From NCBI RefSeq assembly GCF_000308455.1, contig NZ_BAFP01000092.1, positions 62,001-126,000 of the forward strand: a stretch of 64,000 nt of DNA, written 5' to 3'. Of the stretch, positions 45,666-55,678 are shown one piece after another; the stretch's first letter is position 1; every line of letters starts with the position of its first letter. Position numbers and translations under genes: made by a program. The notes under the pieces are model-generated. The model searched no databases. It worked only from the letters and a program-made list of their open reading frames with translations, and had not been told where the DNA came from. Source of the stretch: Nocardia abscessus NBRC 100374. Lineage in GTDB: Bacteria > Actinomycetota > Actinomycetes > Mycobacteriales > Mycobacteriaceae.

Positions 45666-45816
45666 CGAACGCTTGCGCGGGCGATGGTGCGGGCTGCGCG
45701 ACGTCACCGATGCCCATCCGCCCGTCAACGGCGTCGCCCCCCCGCATGGTCGCACAGGGTTGACGTCGCTCGGTCGGCGGTCGGGATGTGTCGGTGTGCG
45801 ACGCTACGGTGACCGC

Positions 45817-46515
45817 GTGAACCGGACTGATCGGCTGTACGCGATAGTCGAGGAGTTGCGGGCGATCTCGCCACGACTGCGCAGCGCGCGCGAGTTGGCC
45901 GCGCGGTACGAGGTCAGCGTCCGGACGATCGAACGGGATATCTGCGCGCTGCAGCAGGCCGGTATTCCGATCTACGCCGATGTCGGCAGGCGCGGCGGGT
46001 ACGCGCTGGACAAAAGCATGTCCTTGCCGCCGCTGAATCTCACACCCGCGGAGACCGTCGCGCTGGCGGTCGCGCTGGCCCGCCATCGTGGTGGCCCGTT
46101 CGAGCGGGCGGGCCACAGCGCGCTACGCAAGATCGTGGCGGTGTTGCCGGAACGCGACGCGGTCGCCGCCCGAGATCTCGCCGCGCGGATCCGATTGCTG
46201 TCGGTCGACGCACAGGCCGACCGCGAGATCCCCGCGGTGATCGAACGAGCCATCGAAATCGGCAGAGTGCTGCGGATCGGCTACCTCGACCGGTTCGGCG
46301 CGCACAGCGAACGCTCGGTCGAGCCGTTCGCGTTGGTGCACGGGGCCAACGGCTGGTACCTGGCCGCTTGGTGCCGGCTGCGCGACAGTCCGCGCTGTTT
46401 CCGGCTGGACCGGATCACGTCGGTGGCAGCGACCGAACTCTCCGCGCCGCACCGCCCGTTCGACGGGTCGGCCTGGGACATCCCGGATGCCGGGCTTCGG
46501 GTCGTCGCGCTGTAG
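45817..46515 (+). CDS. WYL-domain (DeoR/YafY-like) transcription regulator
   Basis: 232 residues. N-terminal HTH_11 (RTDRLYAIVEELRAISPRLRSARELAARYEVSVRTIERDICALQQAGIPIYADVGRRGGYAL) and a WYL domain (about 140-205: RVLRIGYLDRFGAHSERSVEPFALVHGANGWYLAAWCRLRDSPRCFRLDRI) that senses nucleic acid or small ligands. GTG 45817; the open frame to 45673 is not coding-like. The VOC protein gene follows by 91 bases and may be a target. Confidence 0.85.
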   Translation: MNRTDRLYAIVEELRAISPRLRSARELAARYEVSVRTIERDICALQQAGIPIYADVGRRGGYALDKSMSLPPLNLTPAETVALAVALARHRGGPFERAGHSALRKIVAVLPERDAVAARDLAARIRLLSVDAQADREIPAVIERAIEIGRVLRIGYLDRFGAHSERSVEPFALVHGANGWYLAAWCRLRDSPRCFRLDRITSVAATELSAPHRPFDGSAWDIPDAGLRVVAL

Positions 46516-46606
46516 AGCCGATTCGAAAACACCGACAGGGGGTTGTCGCCGCGGCGGGAGATCGTGGTTCGGCAAGACCACGACCCCGAGATTCCGGAGA
46601 CGATCA

Positions 46607-46984
46607 ATGAGCACTCCCCCGTACAACACGGTGACCTGGTTCCAGGTCGGCAGCGACAAGCCCGAGCAGATCAAGGAGTTCTACGGCGAGCTGTTCGGCT
46701 GGTCTTTCCGCCCGTACCCGACCGACGACGGATACGAACTGGTCCACTACCCCGGCAGCGAGGCACCCAGCGGCGGTGTCGCGCACACGCCGGACAGCGC
46801 GGCGAATCACGCCACCTTCCTGGTGGTCGTCGAGGATGTCGCGGCCACCGTGGCGGCGGCCGAGGCGCTGGGCGCCAAGGTACTGACCGCGCCCGTCACA
46901 AGCGCTGACGGTCTGGTATCAGCCGATCTGCTGGACACCTCCGGCAATCATTTCGGCGTGTTCAGCCCCGCGCCCGCGGCGTGA
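46607..46984 (+). CDS. VOC-superfamily (glyoxalase/bleomycin-resistance-like) protein
   Basis: 125 residues with two beta-alpha-beta-beta-beta repeats: VTWFQVGSDKPEQIKEFYGELFGWSF and the second half TFLVVVEDVAATVAAAEALGAKVL ... DTSGNHFGVFSP. The DxxGNxFGVF end is typical of the family. Metal ligands are not clear, so it may be a binding protein. ATG 46607 with GGAGAC upstream; downstream of the WYL regulator. Confidence 0.8.
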   Translation: MSTPPYNTVTWFQVGSDKPEQIKEFYGELFGWSFRPYPTDDGYELVHYPGSEAPSGGVAHTPDSAANHATFLVVVEDVAATVAAAEALGAKVLTAPVTSADGLVSADLLDTSGNHFGVFSPAPAA

Positions 46985-47070
46985 TCGAACGATGAACTCC
47001 TCTCCCGGCGCATCGCCCGACGATGCGCCGGGAGGGAAATTCGTCTGGTTTCCGGGCGGTGGGAAAGCGA

Positions 47071-47499
47071 TCAACTCAATTGGGCGACGGCCGCTGCGCC
47101 GACCTTGTGATCGGTGATCGAGGAGGCCGCGCCGGATACCCCCAGCGCACCGACAACCGTTCCACAGACCCGGATGACCACACCACCACCATTGGGTACC
47201 AGCGCGTGCGCGCCCGATCGCGGCGGTTCGCCGAACAGCGACTGTCCTTGCGATGCGGGGGTCATATGCACGGTGTCGAAACCCAGCGCAATGGCCGCGT
47301 CCGCCTTGCGTTTCGCGACCTCGTTCGCATACGGGGGCGCACCGTCCATACGCGCACTGGCCACCAGGCTCCCGCCGGCTTCTACGACTGCAAGACAGAC
47401 GGACGCGCCGAGTTCGGTCGCCGCCTTACGAGCCGCAGCAATCACCGAGCCGGCCTGGTCGAGCGAAATCGCCATAGGGGCATTGTCTCCCAGGAGCAT
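47071..47499 (-). CDS. GlcG/HbpS-family protein
   Basis: 142 residues. SLDQAGSVIAAARKAATELGASVCLAVVEAGGSLVASARMDGAPPYANEVAKRKADAAIALG and PNGGGVVIRVCGTVVGALGVSGAASSITD are diagnostic of GlcG/HbpS, heme- or cobalamin-adduct-handling proteins linked to redox stress and dicarboxylate use. ATG 47499 follows GAGGAG by six bases; a second ATG at 47475 has GGGAG farther upstream. Convergent with the VOC gene. Confidence 0.85.
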   Translation of the reverse strand: MLLGDNAPMAISLDQAGSVIAAARKAATELGASVCLAVVEAGGSLVASARMDGAPPYANEVAKRKADAAIALGFDTVHMTPASQGQSLFGEPPRSGAHALVPNGGGVVIRVCGTVVGALGVSGAASSITDHKVGAAAVAQLS

Positions 47500-47581
47500 T
47501 CTGCGCTCCTCTGCTACGGCTTCCTCTTCAACGGGCTCGTGGCGGTCGCTTGTGTTCTGCGCGCTGAAGCAGATCCCGACC

Positions 47582-47899
47582 TCAGGGACCGAGTATGGCG
47601 CGGATCTGGTTGGTGGCTCGTCGCGCGATCTCCTCGTCGACGACCGCGACCGGTTCGTCGGCCCCGGCGAACCACTGCGGGCCGACGGTGAACGGAGCGC
47701 CGGTGAGGGCGACCCCGACCGGGCCGAGCTCGCAGATGATGGCGTCGCCGGACAGCGGGTCGGAGACCACTTCGACGATGATGTACTGCCGCCGGATCCG
47801 GTTGTAATCGTCGGAGCTGACGATCAGGCATAGCATTCCCCCGGGCAGCACCGACCCCGACGGGGCGTGCCATACCTCGCCGAATCGGGGAGCGGCCAT
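47582..47899 (-). CDS. MazF/PemK-type endoribonuclease toxin
   Basis: 105 residues. FGEVWHAPSGSVLPGGMLCLIVSSDDYNR opens as in MazF/PemK SH3-like toxins, though the usual RP-x-VV segment is MLCLIV, and VEVVSDPLSG and the C-terminal helix VDEEIARRATNQIRAIL follow. Such toxins cut mRNA at short sequences and are silenced by an antitoxin. The ATG shares one base with the antitoxin stop (TGATG), giving tight coupling. 82 bases from the HbpS-type gene. Confidence 0.8.
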   Translation of the reverse strand: MAAPRFGEVWHAPSGSVLPGGMLCLIVSSDDYNRIRRQYIIVEVVSDPLSGDAIICELGPVGVALTGAPFTVGPQWFAGADEPVAVVDEEIARRATNQIRAILGP

Positions 47900-48135
47900 C
47901 AGCCGGTCGCGCGGCGCTGGGCGATGAGGCCCGCGGTCAGCGTGGTCACACGGTCCGGGGTGTACCCGGCGGCGTTCAGCGCGGCGCTGTCGACGGCGAT
48001 GCGGCGGCGCAGGTCATCGCGGCGCACCAGCTGGGCGAGGTAGGCGGAGCGGTCCAAGCCTTCCTCCTCCGCACGACGGGCCAGAATCTTTAGGGTCTCG
48101 TCGTCGAACGACACCGACGTCTTCCGTCCAGCCAT
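47899..48135 (-). CDS. Ribbon-helix-helix antitoxin of the MazF-type toxin
   Basis: 78 residues. TSVSFDDETLKILARRAEEEGLDRSAYLAQLVRRDD is a ribbon-helix-helix (CopG/ParD-like) DNA-binding domain; the tail (residues 45-78) would bind and neutralise the toxin. It is upstream of the toxin and overlaps it by one base, the standard toxin-antitoxin order, and probably represses the shared promoter. Confidence 0.8.
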   Translation of the reverse strand: MAGRKTSVSFDDETLKILARRAEEEGLDRSAYLAQLVRRDDLRRRIAVDSAALNAAGYTPDRVTTLTAGLIAQRRATG

Positions 48136-48350
48136 ACCGCCGAGCGTACCGCCGCCAGCGGTAGATGTCTCCGGCCGTGGGAGTGATGATCACCGGGCCG
48201 GTTCCAATTGACCTCAACTGTCCTCGACGGTTCGACCAGTGCAGTCGGTGAGTGTTTCAGACAGTAACTTGCGCCTCGTACCCATGTTTGCACTCACAGA
48301 TAGTCCGTAGATTCAGATTTCGAGCAAACGACTGATGAACGGAGTTCGAC

Positions 48351-48536
48351 ATGGGGATCGCTCCCTGCGGCGCCGCCGGACGCATAGGCGGCCGCCGCAC
48401 TACAGAATTGGTTCGACCGGGTTTCCGACCGGTCCTCGCCGGACCGGACCGCGACCGACCGAGGTCGATCGCCGAGGGCACCGGCTCGGAGATCGGGATC
48501 GCGACGTTCGACGACCACGAGGTCTCCGGTCGATGA
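48351..48536 (+). CDS. Possible small leader ORF coupled to the GDSL hydrolase
   Basis: 61 codons, ATG 48351 after a GGAG site, stop overlapping the ATG of the hydrolase (ATGA at 48533-48536). The product is Gly/Arg-rich without a known domain. Ribosome-binding site and stop-start overlap argue for translation; codon use is only mildly coding-like. The remaining part of the 397-base gap to the antitoxin (48136-48350) shows nothing else. Confidence 0.35.
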   Translation: MGIAPCGAAGRIGGRRTTELVRPGFRPVLAGPDRDRPRSIAEGTGSEIGIATFDDHEVSGR

Positions 48537-49801
48537 GCCCGCGGAAGACGCGAACCGCCCTGCTGTCGGTAGTGGCGGCGTTACTCCTGGCCGTCACCGG
48601 TACAGCGCTGTATGCCGGCGACCGATCGCAGCAGCGCGAGATATGGCTCGACAGTTGGTCCGCCGCGCAGATGGCCGCCGCCGACGTGGCGGGGCCCAAT
48701 TGGTCGACGAAGGGCTTCGTCGACCAGACCATCCGCCAGACCGTGCGCCCGACCCTCGCAGGCGAATCCGTGCGGATCACGCTGTCCAATCTCTTCGGCG
48801 ATCGCCCGTTGCGGATAGCGGCGGCCACGATCGCGCGCAGCGCTGAACAGGCGGCGGTGCAGCCGGGCACCGTGCGGCCACTCTCCTTCGGCGGTGCGCC
48901 AGGCGCGGTGATCCCGCGAGGCGCCGAACTCACCTCCGACGCCACCGATTTCCCGGTCACCGCGCGGCAGCCGATTACCGTGACCCTCTATCTGAGCGAG
49001 GTAACCGGGCCGGCCACCTTCCACTTTCTCGGCAACGCCACCACATACCGCGCGGACGGCGATCACAGCGCCGATACCCGCGGTGCGGCTTTCACCGAGT
49101 CCGACGACTCGTGGTACTACCTGGCCGACGTCGAAGTCCGGGGCGCACCGAGCCGCGACGGCGTGGTTGCCTTCGGCGACTCCATCACCGACGGCGCAGG
49201 CGCCGGCACCGACGCGGACAACCGATACCCTGATGCACTGGCCGATCGCCTCGCCGTCGACGACGCCCCCCGAGCCGTGCTCAACACCGGAATCGGTGGC
49301 AACCGGATCGTGTCGGACTCCGATTACATGGGCCAACGCGCGGCCACCCGCTTCCGCCGAGACGTGCTCGACAAGAACGGGATCGGCACCGTGATCCTGC
49401 TCTCGGGCATCAACGACATCGGAGCCAGTGAACTCTCCGAGCTGTGGCTGCGACCGAATCCCGAGGTCTCCGCCGACCGGCTGATCGCCGAATATCGGCA
49501 CCTCATCCGGATGGCACATGCGGACGGTCTGCGCGTCATCGGCGGCACCCTGCTTCCGTACCGCGGAGCCCCGTATTACAGCGAACGCGGCGAACGGGTC
49601 CGGGACGCGGTCAACTCCTGGATACGAAGCTCCGGCGAATTCGACGCCGTCATCGACTTCGAGCGCGCTCTCGCGAACCCCTCGGACCCGGACGTCCTCG
49701 CGGCGCAGTTCGACAGCGGAGACCACCTGCATCCCAATCCCGCCGGGTATTCCGTGATGGCCGACGCCGCCGCACGCGTGCTGAACGAGACGGACGACTA
49801 G
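48533..49801 (+). CDS. Secreted GDSL/SGNH-family esterase
   Basis: 422 residues. An N-terminal hydrophobic stretch (TRTALLSVVAALLLAVTGTALYA, 6-28) acts as a signal peptide or anchor. A beta domain (about 35-200) precedes the SGNH hydrolase: AFGDSITDG with Ser217, GIGGNR (Gly), GINDIG (Asn) and DHLHPNPAGY with the Asp-His pair. It cleaves esters of sugars or lipids outside the cell; substrate unknown. ATG 48533. Confidence 0.88.
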   Translation: MSPRKTRTALLSVVAALLLAVTGTALYAGDRSQQREIWLDSWSAAQMAAADVAGPNWSTKGFVDQTIRQTVRPTLAGESVRITLSNLFGDRPLRIAAATIARSAEQAAVQPGTVRPLSFGGAPGAVIPRGAELTSDATDFPVTARQPITVTLYLSEVTGPATFHFLGNATTYRADGDHSADTRGAAFTESDDSWYYLADVEVRGAPSRDGVVAFGDSITDGAGAGTDADNRYPDALADRLAVDDAPRAVLNTGIGGNRIVSDSDYMGQRAATRFRRDVLDKNGIGTVILLSGINDIGASELSELWLRPNPEVSADRLIAEYRHLIRMAHADGLRVIGGTLLPYRGAPYYSERGERVRDAVNSWIRSSGEFDAVIDFERALANPSDPDVLAAQFDSGDHLHPNPAGYSVMADAAARVLNETDD

Positions 49802-49966
49802 GTCGCATCGCCATGGGCGCGGGGGAATTGCCCAGGCTTGCGGCGGTGAGCGCGGCGCATTGCGTCCGAGGCAGCGGAGCCGCCCAGATGACCGCGCTTC
49901 ACCATCCAGGTAACCGCCTTCCGCGCCGGATGACGAACGTGGACCGCCGACCCCTGCGCGCGGAAA

Positions 49967-50131
49967 TCAGTCCGGCGGTTCCTGCGGCTCGTCTTCCGCG
50001 GAGGCGAGCTCCGGCGCGACTTCCCGGGTCGCCATTCCACCGTCGCCGCCCTGATCGGTAGGGCCCGGTGCGACGCCCTTCGGTCGCTCTGTGTCCTTTT
50101 CGTCTTCGTCGGGGTCTTGTCCGCGTGGCAT
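49967..50131 (-). CDS. Small acidic disordered protein
   Basis: 54 codons beginning MPRGQDPDEDEKDTERPKG and ending in a Glu/Pro-rich tail; nearly no hydrophobic residues. The ATG at 50131 has a strong AAGGAGGG site five or six bases upstream, which is what makes it likely to be real. No family recognised. The rest of the 49802-50359 interval, about 390 bases, shows no other gene. Confidence 0.45.
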   Translation of the reverse strand: MPRGQDPDEDEKDTERPKGVAPGPTDQGGDGGMATREVAPELASAEDEPQEPPD

Positions 50132-50359
50132 GGCAGCCCTCCTTGGTTGTCGGATCGGCCTACCCGCGTGGACCTGTTTCAATCCCGGGCCACCACGCTT
50201 TGCCGAATAGATCAGAACCGTCGTTTACTTTCAGCTATCGTTCGGTGGCAGAGCAACCGCTCGACGGGAGACCAGGGATGCCGGCGCGGGCCGTGGGTCC
50301 AGGAGCCCGCGTAAGCCCGGCGGTCGAGCATCGACCGCTTTGTTCCACCGAGGAGCCGC

Positions 50360-51892
50360 ATGTACCCCGGCGCATACGTCGACCGATTCCCCGAAAAAGC
50401 AGCGGTTGTCCTCGCCGAGAGCGGCGAAGTGCTGACCTACCGGGAGCTGGAGGAGAATTCGGTTCGGCTCGCCCGGCACCTGCACGACGCGGGGCTGCGC
50501 AAGGGTGATCACGTCGCGCTGCTGTCCGGAAACGACCCGAAGGTCTACGAGATCTATTGGGCGGCGTTGCGAACCGGGCTTTACATCACCGCGGTCAACC
50601 GGCACCTGTCGCCGAGCGAGATCAGCTACATCGTGAACGACTGCGGAGCGCGGGCATTGATCGCGTCGGCCGGTCTCGCCGACGCCGCGGAGCAGATCGT
50701 CGCGCACACCCCGGCGGTCGACATCCGGCTGGCCTTCGGCGGCCACGTGCCGGGATACAAGTCGTACGAGGACACCCAGGCGGCAGCGTCTCCCGAACCC
50801 CTGCCGGACCAGCCGCGCGGTGCGGACATGCTCTACTCCTCCGGTACCACCGGGCGCCCCAAAGGCATCAAGCAGCCGCTGCCGGACCGCCAGGTGGGCG
50901 ACGCACCCGGCGACACCTACACCGAAATCTTCGGCCCGCTCTACGGATTCGACACCGAGACCGTCTATCTGTCTCCCGCCCCGCTCTATCACGCCGCGCC
51001 GCTGCGCTTCGGCGGCGTGGTCCACGCGCTCGGCGGAACGCTCGTGGTGATGGAGAAGTTCGACGCCGAACAGGCCTTGGCCGCGATCGAGCGCTACCGC
51101 GTGACGCACAGCCAGTGGGTGCCGACCATGTTCGTCCGGATGCTGAAACTCGACGAGGCCGTGCGCGCCCGCTACGACGTGTCCAGCCTGCGGGTCGCCG
51201 TGCACGCGGCCGCCCCATGCCCCGTCGACGTGAAGCGGGCGATGATCGACTGGTGGGGCCCGATCCTGCACGAGTACTACGCCTCGACCGAGGCCAACGG
51301 CGCGACCTTCATCGACAGCGACCAGTGGTTGCGCAAGCCGGGCTCGGTCGGCAAGGCCGGTCTGGGAACGATCCGGGTGTGCGGCGACGACGGCGCGGAA
51401 CTTCCCACCGGCGAGATCGGCACCATCTACTTCGAACGCGACGAGGTTCCGTTCGCCTATCACAACGATCCCGCGAAGACCGCCGATGCGGTCCACCCCG
51501 ACCACTCGACCTGGACCACCACCGGCGACATCGGCTATGTCGACGAAGAGGGCTACCTGTTCCTCACCGACCGCAAAGCCTTCATGATCATCTCCGGTGG
51601 CGTGAACATCTATCCGCAGGAGGTCGAGGACGCGCTCGCCCTGCACCCGAAGGTGCTGGACGTGGCCGTGATCGGCGTGCCCGACGAGGAGATGGGTGAG
51701 TCCGTCAAGGCCGTCGTCCAGCCTGCGCCGGGCGCCGAGCCCGGCCCCGCGCTCGCCGGGGAGCTGCGCGACTATCTGCGCGACCGTATCGCGCACTACA
51801 AGGTGCCCAGGAGTTTCGACTTCGCCGACGACCTGCCGCGAACCCCCACCGGCAAACTGGTCAAGGGCAAACTCCGCCCACGTTACGTGTGA
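50360..51892 (+). CDS. Acyl-CoA synthetase (FadD-like)
   Basis: 510 residues of the adenylate-forming family. P-loop YSSGTTGRPKGIK (about 156-168), the A5 segment YYASTEANG, A7 TGDIGYVDEEGYLFLTDR, hinge FMIISGGVNIYPQEVED and the C-terminal PTGKLVKGKL with the catalytic Lys are all present. It activates a carboxylic, probably fatty, acid to its CoA ester. ATG 50360 after GAGGAG. The acyl-CoA dehydrogenase at 54033 may serve the same pathway. Confidence 0.9.
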   Translation: MYPGAYVDRFPEKAAVVLAESGEVLTYRELEENSVRLARHLHDAGLRKGDHVALLSGNDPKVYEIYWAALRTGLYITAVNRHLSPSEISYIVNDCGARALIASAGLADAAEQIVAHTPAVDIRLAFGGHVPGYKSYEDTQAAASPEPLPDQPRGADMLYSSGTTGRPKGIKQPLPDRQVGDAPGDTYTEIFGPLYGFDTETVYLSPAPLYHAAPLRFGGVVHALGGTLVVMEKFDAEQALAAIERYRVTHSQWVPTMFVRMLKLDEAVRARYDVSSLRVAVHAAAPCPVDVKRAMIDWWGPILHEYYASTEANGATFIDSDQWLRKPGSVGKAGLGTIRVCGDDGAELPTGEIGTIYFERDEVPFAYHNDPAKTADAVHPDHSTWTTTGDIGYVDEEGYLFLTDRKAFMIISGGVNIYPQEVEDALALHPKVLDVAVIGVPDEEMGESVKAVVQPAPGAEPGPALAGELRDYLRDRIAHYKVPRSFDFADDLPRTPTGKLVKGKLRPRYV

Positions 51893-51922
51893 CCGCGAGG
51901 TCGGCGGCTGTGTCCGAACGGG

Positions 51923-52879
51923 CTAGGCGACGAGGGTGAGGTGCACGGCTCCGACCCGACCGGTATCGGCCGCTCGCGTCATCAGGCGGACGATGGCGTC
52001 GGCCACCTGGCCCGGCTGCTCGAGAATCACCGAGTGACCGGCGCCGTCGACCATCACGAAGTCGGAGTACTCGACGGCCGCGGCCATGGCGACGGAATGC
52101 GACGGCGGCGTCATCAGGTCACCGGAGCCGCACAGCACCAGGGTGGGGATCCGCGAAAGAACGGCGAGCGCGTCGGTCCGGTCGTAGACCATGAAGTCGC
52201 TCAGGAAGGTCGCCATGGTGACGATCGGCGTCTCGTTGCGCATCGCGTTGGCCAGCGCGAGCACCCGCGCGCTGACCTTGCGATCGCCGAATTCCGCCGT
52301 ACGGATGACCGGGGCGAAGAGTCTGCACGCCACGAGCTTCGCGTGGTGCATCAGGCTCGGAGCACGGCGGACGGCCGCCTGGAACGCGGAAACGACCGGG
52401 TTACGCAGGAGTCGGCCGAAGCCCGCGTCGGCGAGCCCGCTCGCGGCGGTGGCGAGGAGTGCGACGCCGACGACGCGAGTGCCGATCTCGTGCGGATGCC
52501 GAGCGGCGTAGGTCAGCACGGTCATGCCGCCCATCGAGTGGCCGACGAGGACGACCGGTCCGGTCGGGGCGACCGCGTCGAGCACGTCGCGCAGGTCGCT
52601 GCCCAACTGCTCGAGGTGGTAGGTTCGCCGGGACGCCGCGGCGGAATCGCCGTGGCCGCGGTGGTCGTAGCAGACCACCCGGGCGCCCGGGTATCGGCGC
52701 AGCAGCGCGTCACGAACGTAGGTCCAGGACTCGGTGCGCAGGCAGTGGCCGTGCAAGAGGACGACGGTGAGGTCGGCATCGCGCGGACCGTATTCGCGTA
52801 CCGCCAGAGCGACGCCGTCTTCGGTCGAGACCGTGGCACGCCGTTCCGCCACGGTGGGGATGGTGGTGAGGATCGACAT
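51923..52879 (-). CDS. Alpha/beta hydrolase
   Basis: 318 residues. LLHGHCLRTESW (oxyanion region), YDHRGHGDSAAA and GHSMGGMT with the nucleophile Ser115; the acid lies in GSGDLMTPP and the His in GAGHSVILEQ. A serine esterase/lipase, possibly for acyl-CoA-linked or lipid substrates given the neighbours, but unproven. No signal peptide. Convergent with the acyl-CoA synthetase gene. Confidence 0.8.
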   Translation of the reverse strand: MSILTTIPTVAERRATVSTEDGVALAVREYGPRDADLTVVLLHGHCLRTESWTYVRDALLRRYPGARVVCYDHRGHGDSAAASRRTYHLEQLGSDLRDVLDAVAPTGPVVLVGHSMGGMTVLTYAARHPHEIGTRVVGVALLATAASGLADAGFGRLLRNPVVSAFQAAVRRAPSLMHHAKLVACRLFAPVIRTAEFGDRKVSARVLALANAMRNETPIVTMATFLSDFMVYDRTDALAVLSRIPTLVLCGSGDLMTPPSHSVAMAAAVEYSDFVMVDGAGHSVILEQPGQVADAIVRLMTRAADTGRVGAVHLTLVA

Positions 52880-52989
52880 GAGCGGCTCCGGATCGCTGGG
52901 GTGATGTGTTCAACCTTGCGCCTTGTTCGCCACCGGCAGCAGGCCCCCGAGAGTGTGGGTCCCTTCCCCAAGGTGGAGCCGATCACCAC

Positions 52990-53874
52990 CTAGGGTGGCA
53001 GCGTGAGCCGACGCGCCGAATCGACCCCGAGCACACCAAGAGCGAAATCGCCGTACTGAGCGGCCACTTCCTCCGGGGTCGCCGGGCCGGATTCGCGGAA
53101 CCACTGGGGGATGGCGGTGCACATCGTGGCTATGGCGCGCCCCGCGGCGCGGGTGTTGCCGGTGGCGACGCGGCCGTCGGCACTTGCCTCCGCGATCGCG
53201 TCGTCGAGGATGGCCTGGATATCGCGGCGGGAGCGGGCGATGCGCGCGCGTTCGCCCGGGGAGAGGCTGCGCATCTCGCTGGCGCCGATGAAACCGAGCT
53301 CGCGGCGGTGGGTATGGAACAGGGCAAGGGCTTCGACGATCAGGCGCACCCGATGGATGCTGTCGCGGCCCTCGGCGCGGGCAGCCCGCACGCGCCAGTG
53401 CAGTTCGTCCATGGTCAGGTCGAGGATGCGGACCAGCAGGTCGTGCTTGTCGCGGTAGTGGTGGTAGAGGCCGGGCACGCTGGTGCCCGCCCGCCGGGCG
53501 AGGGCGCGCACGGTCGTCCCGTGATAGCCGATCTCGACGAAAGAGGCGAGGGCGGCCGCCAGCACCGGATCGACATTCAACGGCGCGAATTCGCGCCAAG
53601 CGCCCTGCGCGCCGGGAACGGCGTCGACCGGGCGGGAGATCGGGCCGGCCGTGGAAGAAGTGACGCCGAGCAACTGGGCGACGGGCACGCCGAGGACATC
53701 GGACAGGCGGGTGAGGCGGGCGATCGAGATTCCGGTCTTTCCGGTCTCCACGGCGCTGAGGGTCGCGGGGCTCACCTCGAGCCGCCGGGCTACTTCGCGC
53801 AGCGACAGGCCGGTCGCCCGGCGCGCACGGCGGATCGCCGCGTGGGGTGCGGCGTTTTCGGCCTCATTTCGCAT
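52990..53874 (-). CDS. XRE-TetR fusion transcriptional regulator
   Basis: 294 residues with two DNA-binding domains: an XRE/Cro helix-turn-helix (IRRARRATGLSLREVARRLEVSPATLSAVETGKTGISIARLTRLSDVLGV, 14-63) and, after a linker, a TetR N-terminus (PVLAAALASFVEIGYHGTTVRALARRAGTSVPGLYHHYRDKHDLL, 104-148) plus a TetR ligand-binding tail. This fusion is known in actinobacteria but uncommon. ATG 53874 sits beside a GTTCAG-N5-CTGAAC palindrome. Divergent from the acyl-CoA dehydrogenase, its likely target. Confidence 0.85.
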   Translation of the reverse strand: MRNEAENAAPHAAIRRARRATGLSLREVARRLEVSPATLSAVETGKTGISIARLTRLSDVLGVPVAQLLGVTSSTAGPISRPVDAVPGAQGAWREFAPLNVDPVLAAALASFVEIGYHGTTVRALARRAGTSVPGLYHHYRDKHDLLVRILDLTMDELHWRVRAARAEGRDSIHRVRLIVEALALFHTHRRELGFIGASEMRSLSPGERARIARSRRDIQAILDDAIAEASADGRVATGNTRAAGRAIATMCTAIPQWFRESGPATPEEVAAQYGDFALGVLGVDSARRLTLPP

Positions 53875-53877
53875 AGC

Positions 53878-53894
53878 GTTCAGAATAGCTGAAC
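53878..53894. promoter_or_regulatory. Candidate operator of the XRE-TetR regulator
   Basis: GTTCAG-N5-CTGAAC, a perfect inverted repeat 4 bases upstream of the regulator start, with a further GTTCAG half-site at 53971-53976 near the acyl-CoA dehydrogenase promoter (a TTGACA -35 element lies at 53942-53947). The pairing suggests one regulator covering both divergent transcripts. Confidence 0.55.
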
Positions 53895-54032
53895 AACGTG
53901 GCACTGCGGCAGACCGACAGGGACCACTGTGTACACGCCTTTTGACACCCGGTGACCCCGGTGAGACAGTGTTCAGATGGAGCGATCGTTCGGTCAGGCG
54001 AACGGGCTCCGGATGTCGAGGAGGACTACGCG

Positions 54033-55235
<1,203 letters not shown>

Positions 55236-55351
55236 CCGGCCTCGGACTTCGCGCCCACCCCGGCCTCCGCCATTGCCAAGATTCGGCAAGCATGCCTCTT
55301 CGTTACCGAAGCTGATGGGTCCACGATGGTGAAGAGGGAAAGGAGAGTCGT

Positions 55352-55567
55352 ATGTCAGCGCATGATCGCCAATACCTCATCCTTTTGGATCCGGGAAACC
55401 TCGGCGGCGACGCCGTTCGGAGCGAGTTCTTCGAATGGCTGCGGACAACCGACGGCAGAGTCGTCCAAGACGGCGGCGCCAATCGAGTAGTCATCACTTC
55501 GGCGCCGGAGGTCGCCGAACGGCTCACAGGCCTCGACTACGTCCGCACCGTCGAGCCGTACGCCTAG
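55352..55567 (+). CDS. Small protein, paralogue of the 45438 propeptide-like protein
   Basis: 71 residues, ATG 55352 after GGAAAGGAG. Same pattern as the 45438 protein: MSA-x-Y-I-LDP, SEFFEWLRTTDGRVVQ, NRVVITSAPEVAERL and YVRTVEPYA, again like an I9-type propeptide with its VEP end. About half of the aligned positions are identical by eye. Stand-alone, with no protease near. Between the acyl-CoA dehydrogenase and CsbD genes. Function unknown. Confidence 0.65.
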   Translation: MSAHDRQYLILLDPGNLGGDAVRSEFFEWLRTTDGRVVQDGGANRVVITSAPEVAERLTGLDYVRTVEPYA

Positions 55568-55678
55568 CCGCGCTGCGCCTCCGGGGCAAAGGAGTGATTC
55601 CCGACCATGACGATCCGCCGCCGTCAGCTCGGCTGACGACGGCGGTGTCGGTGGCCCGGGCGAACCGGGCGCGTGGTG

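Noticed and set aside
55273..55289. TTGCC-N7-GGCAA inverted repeat after the acyl-CoA dehydrogenase gene.
   Set aside because: Only 5-bp arms and no T-run; could be a weak operator, but not enough to call a terminator.
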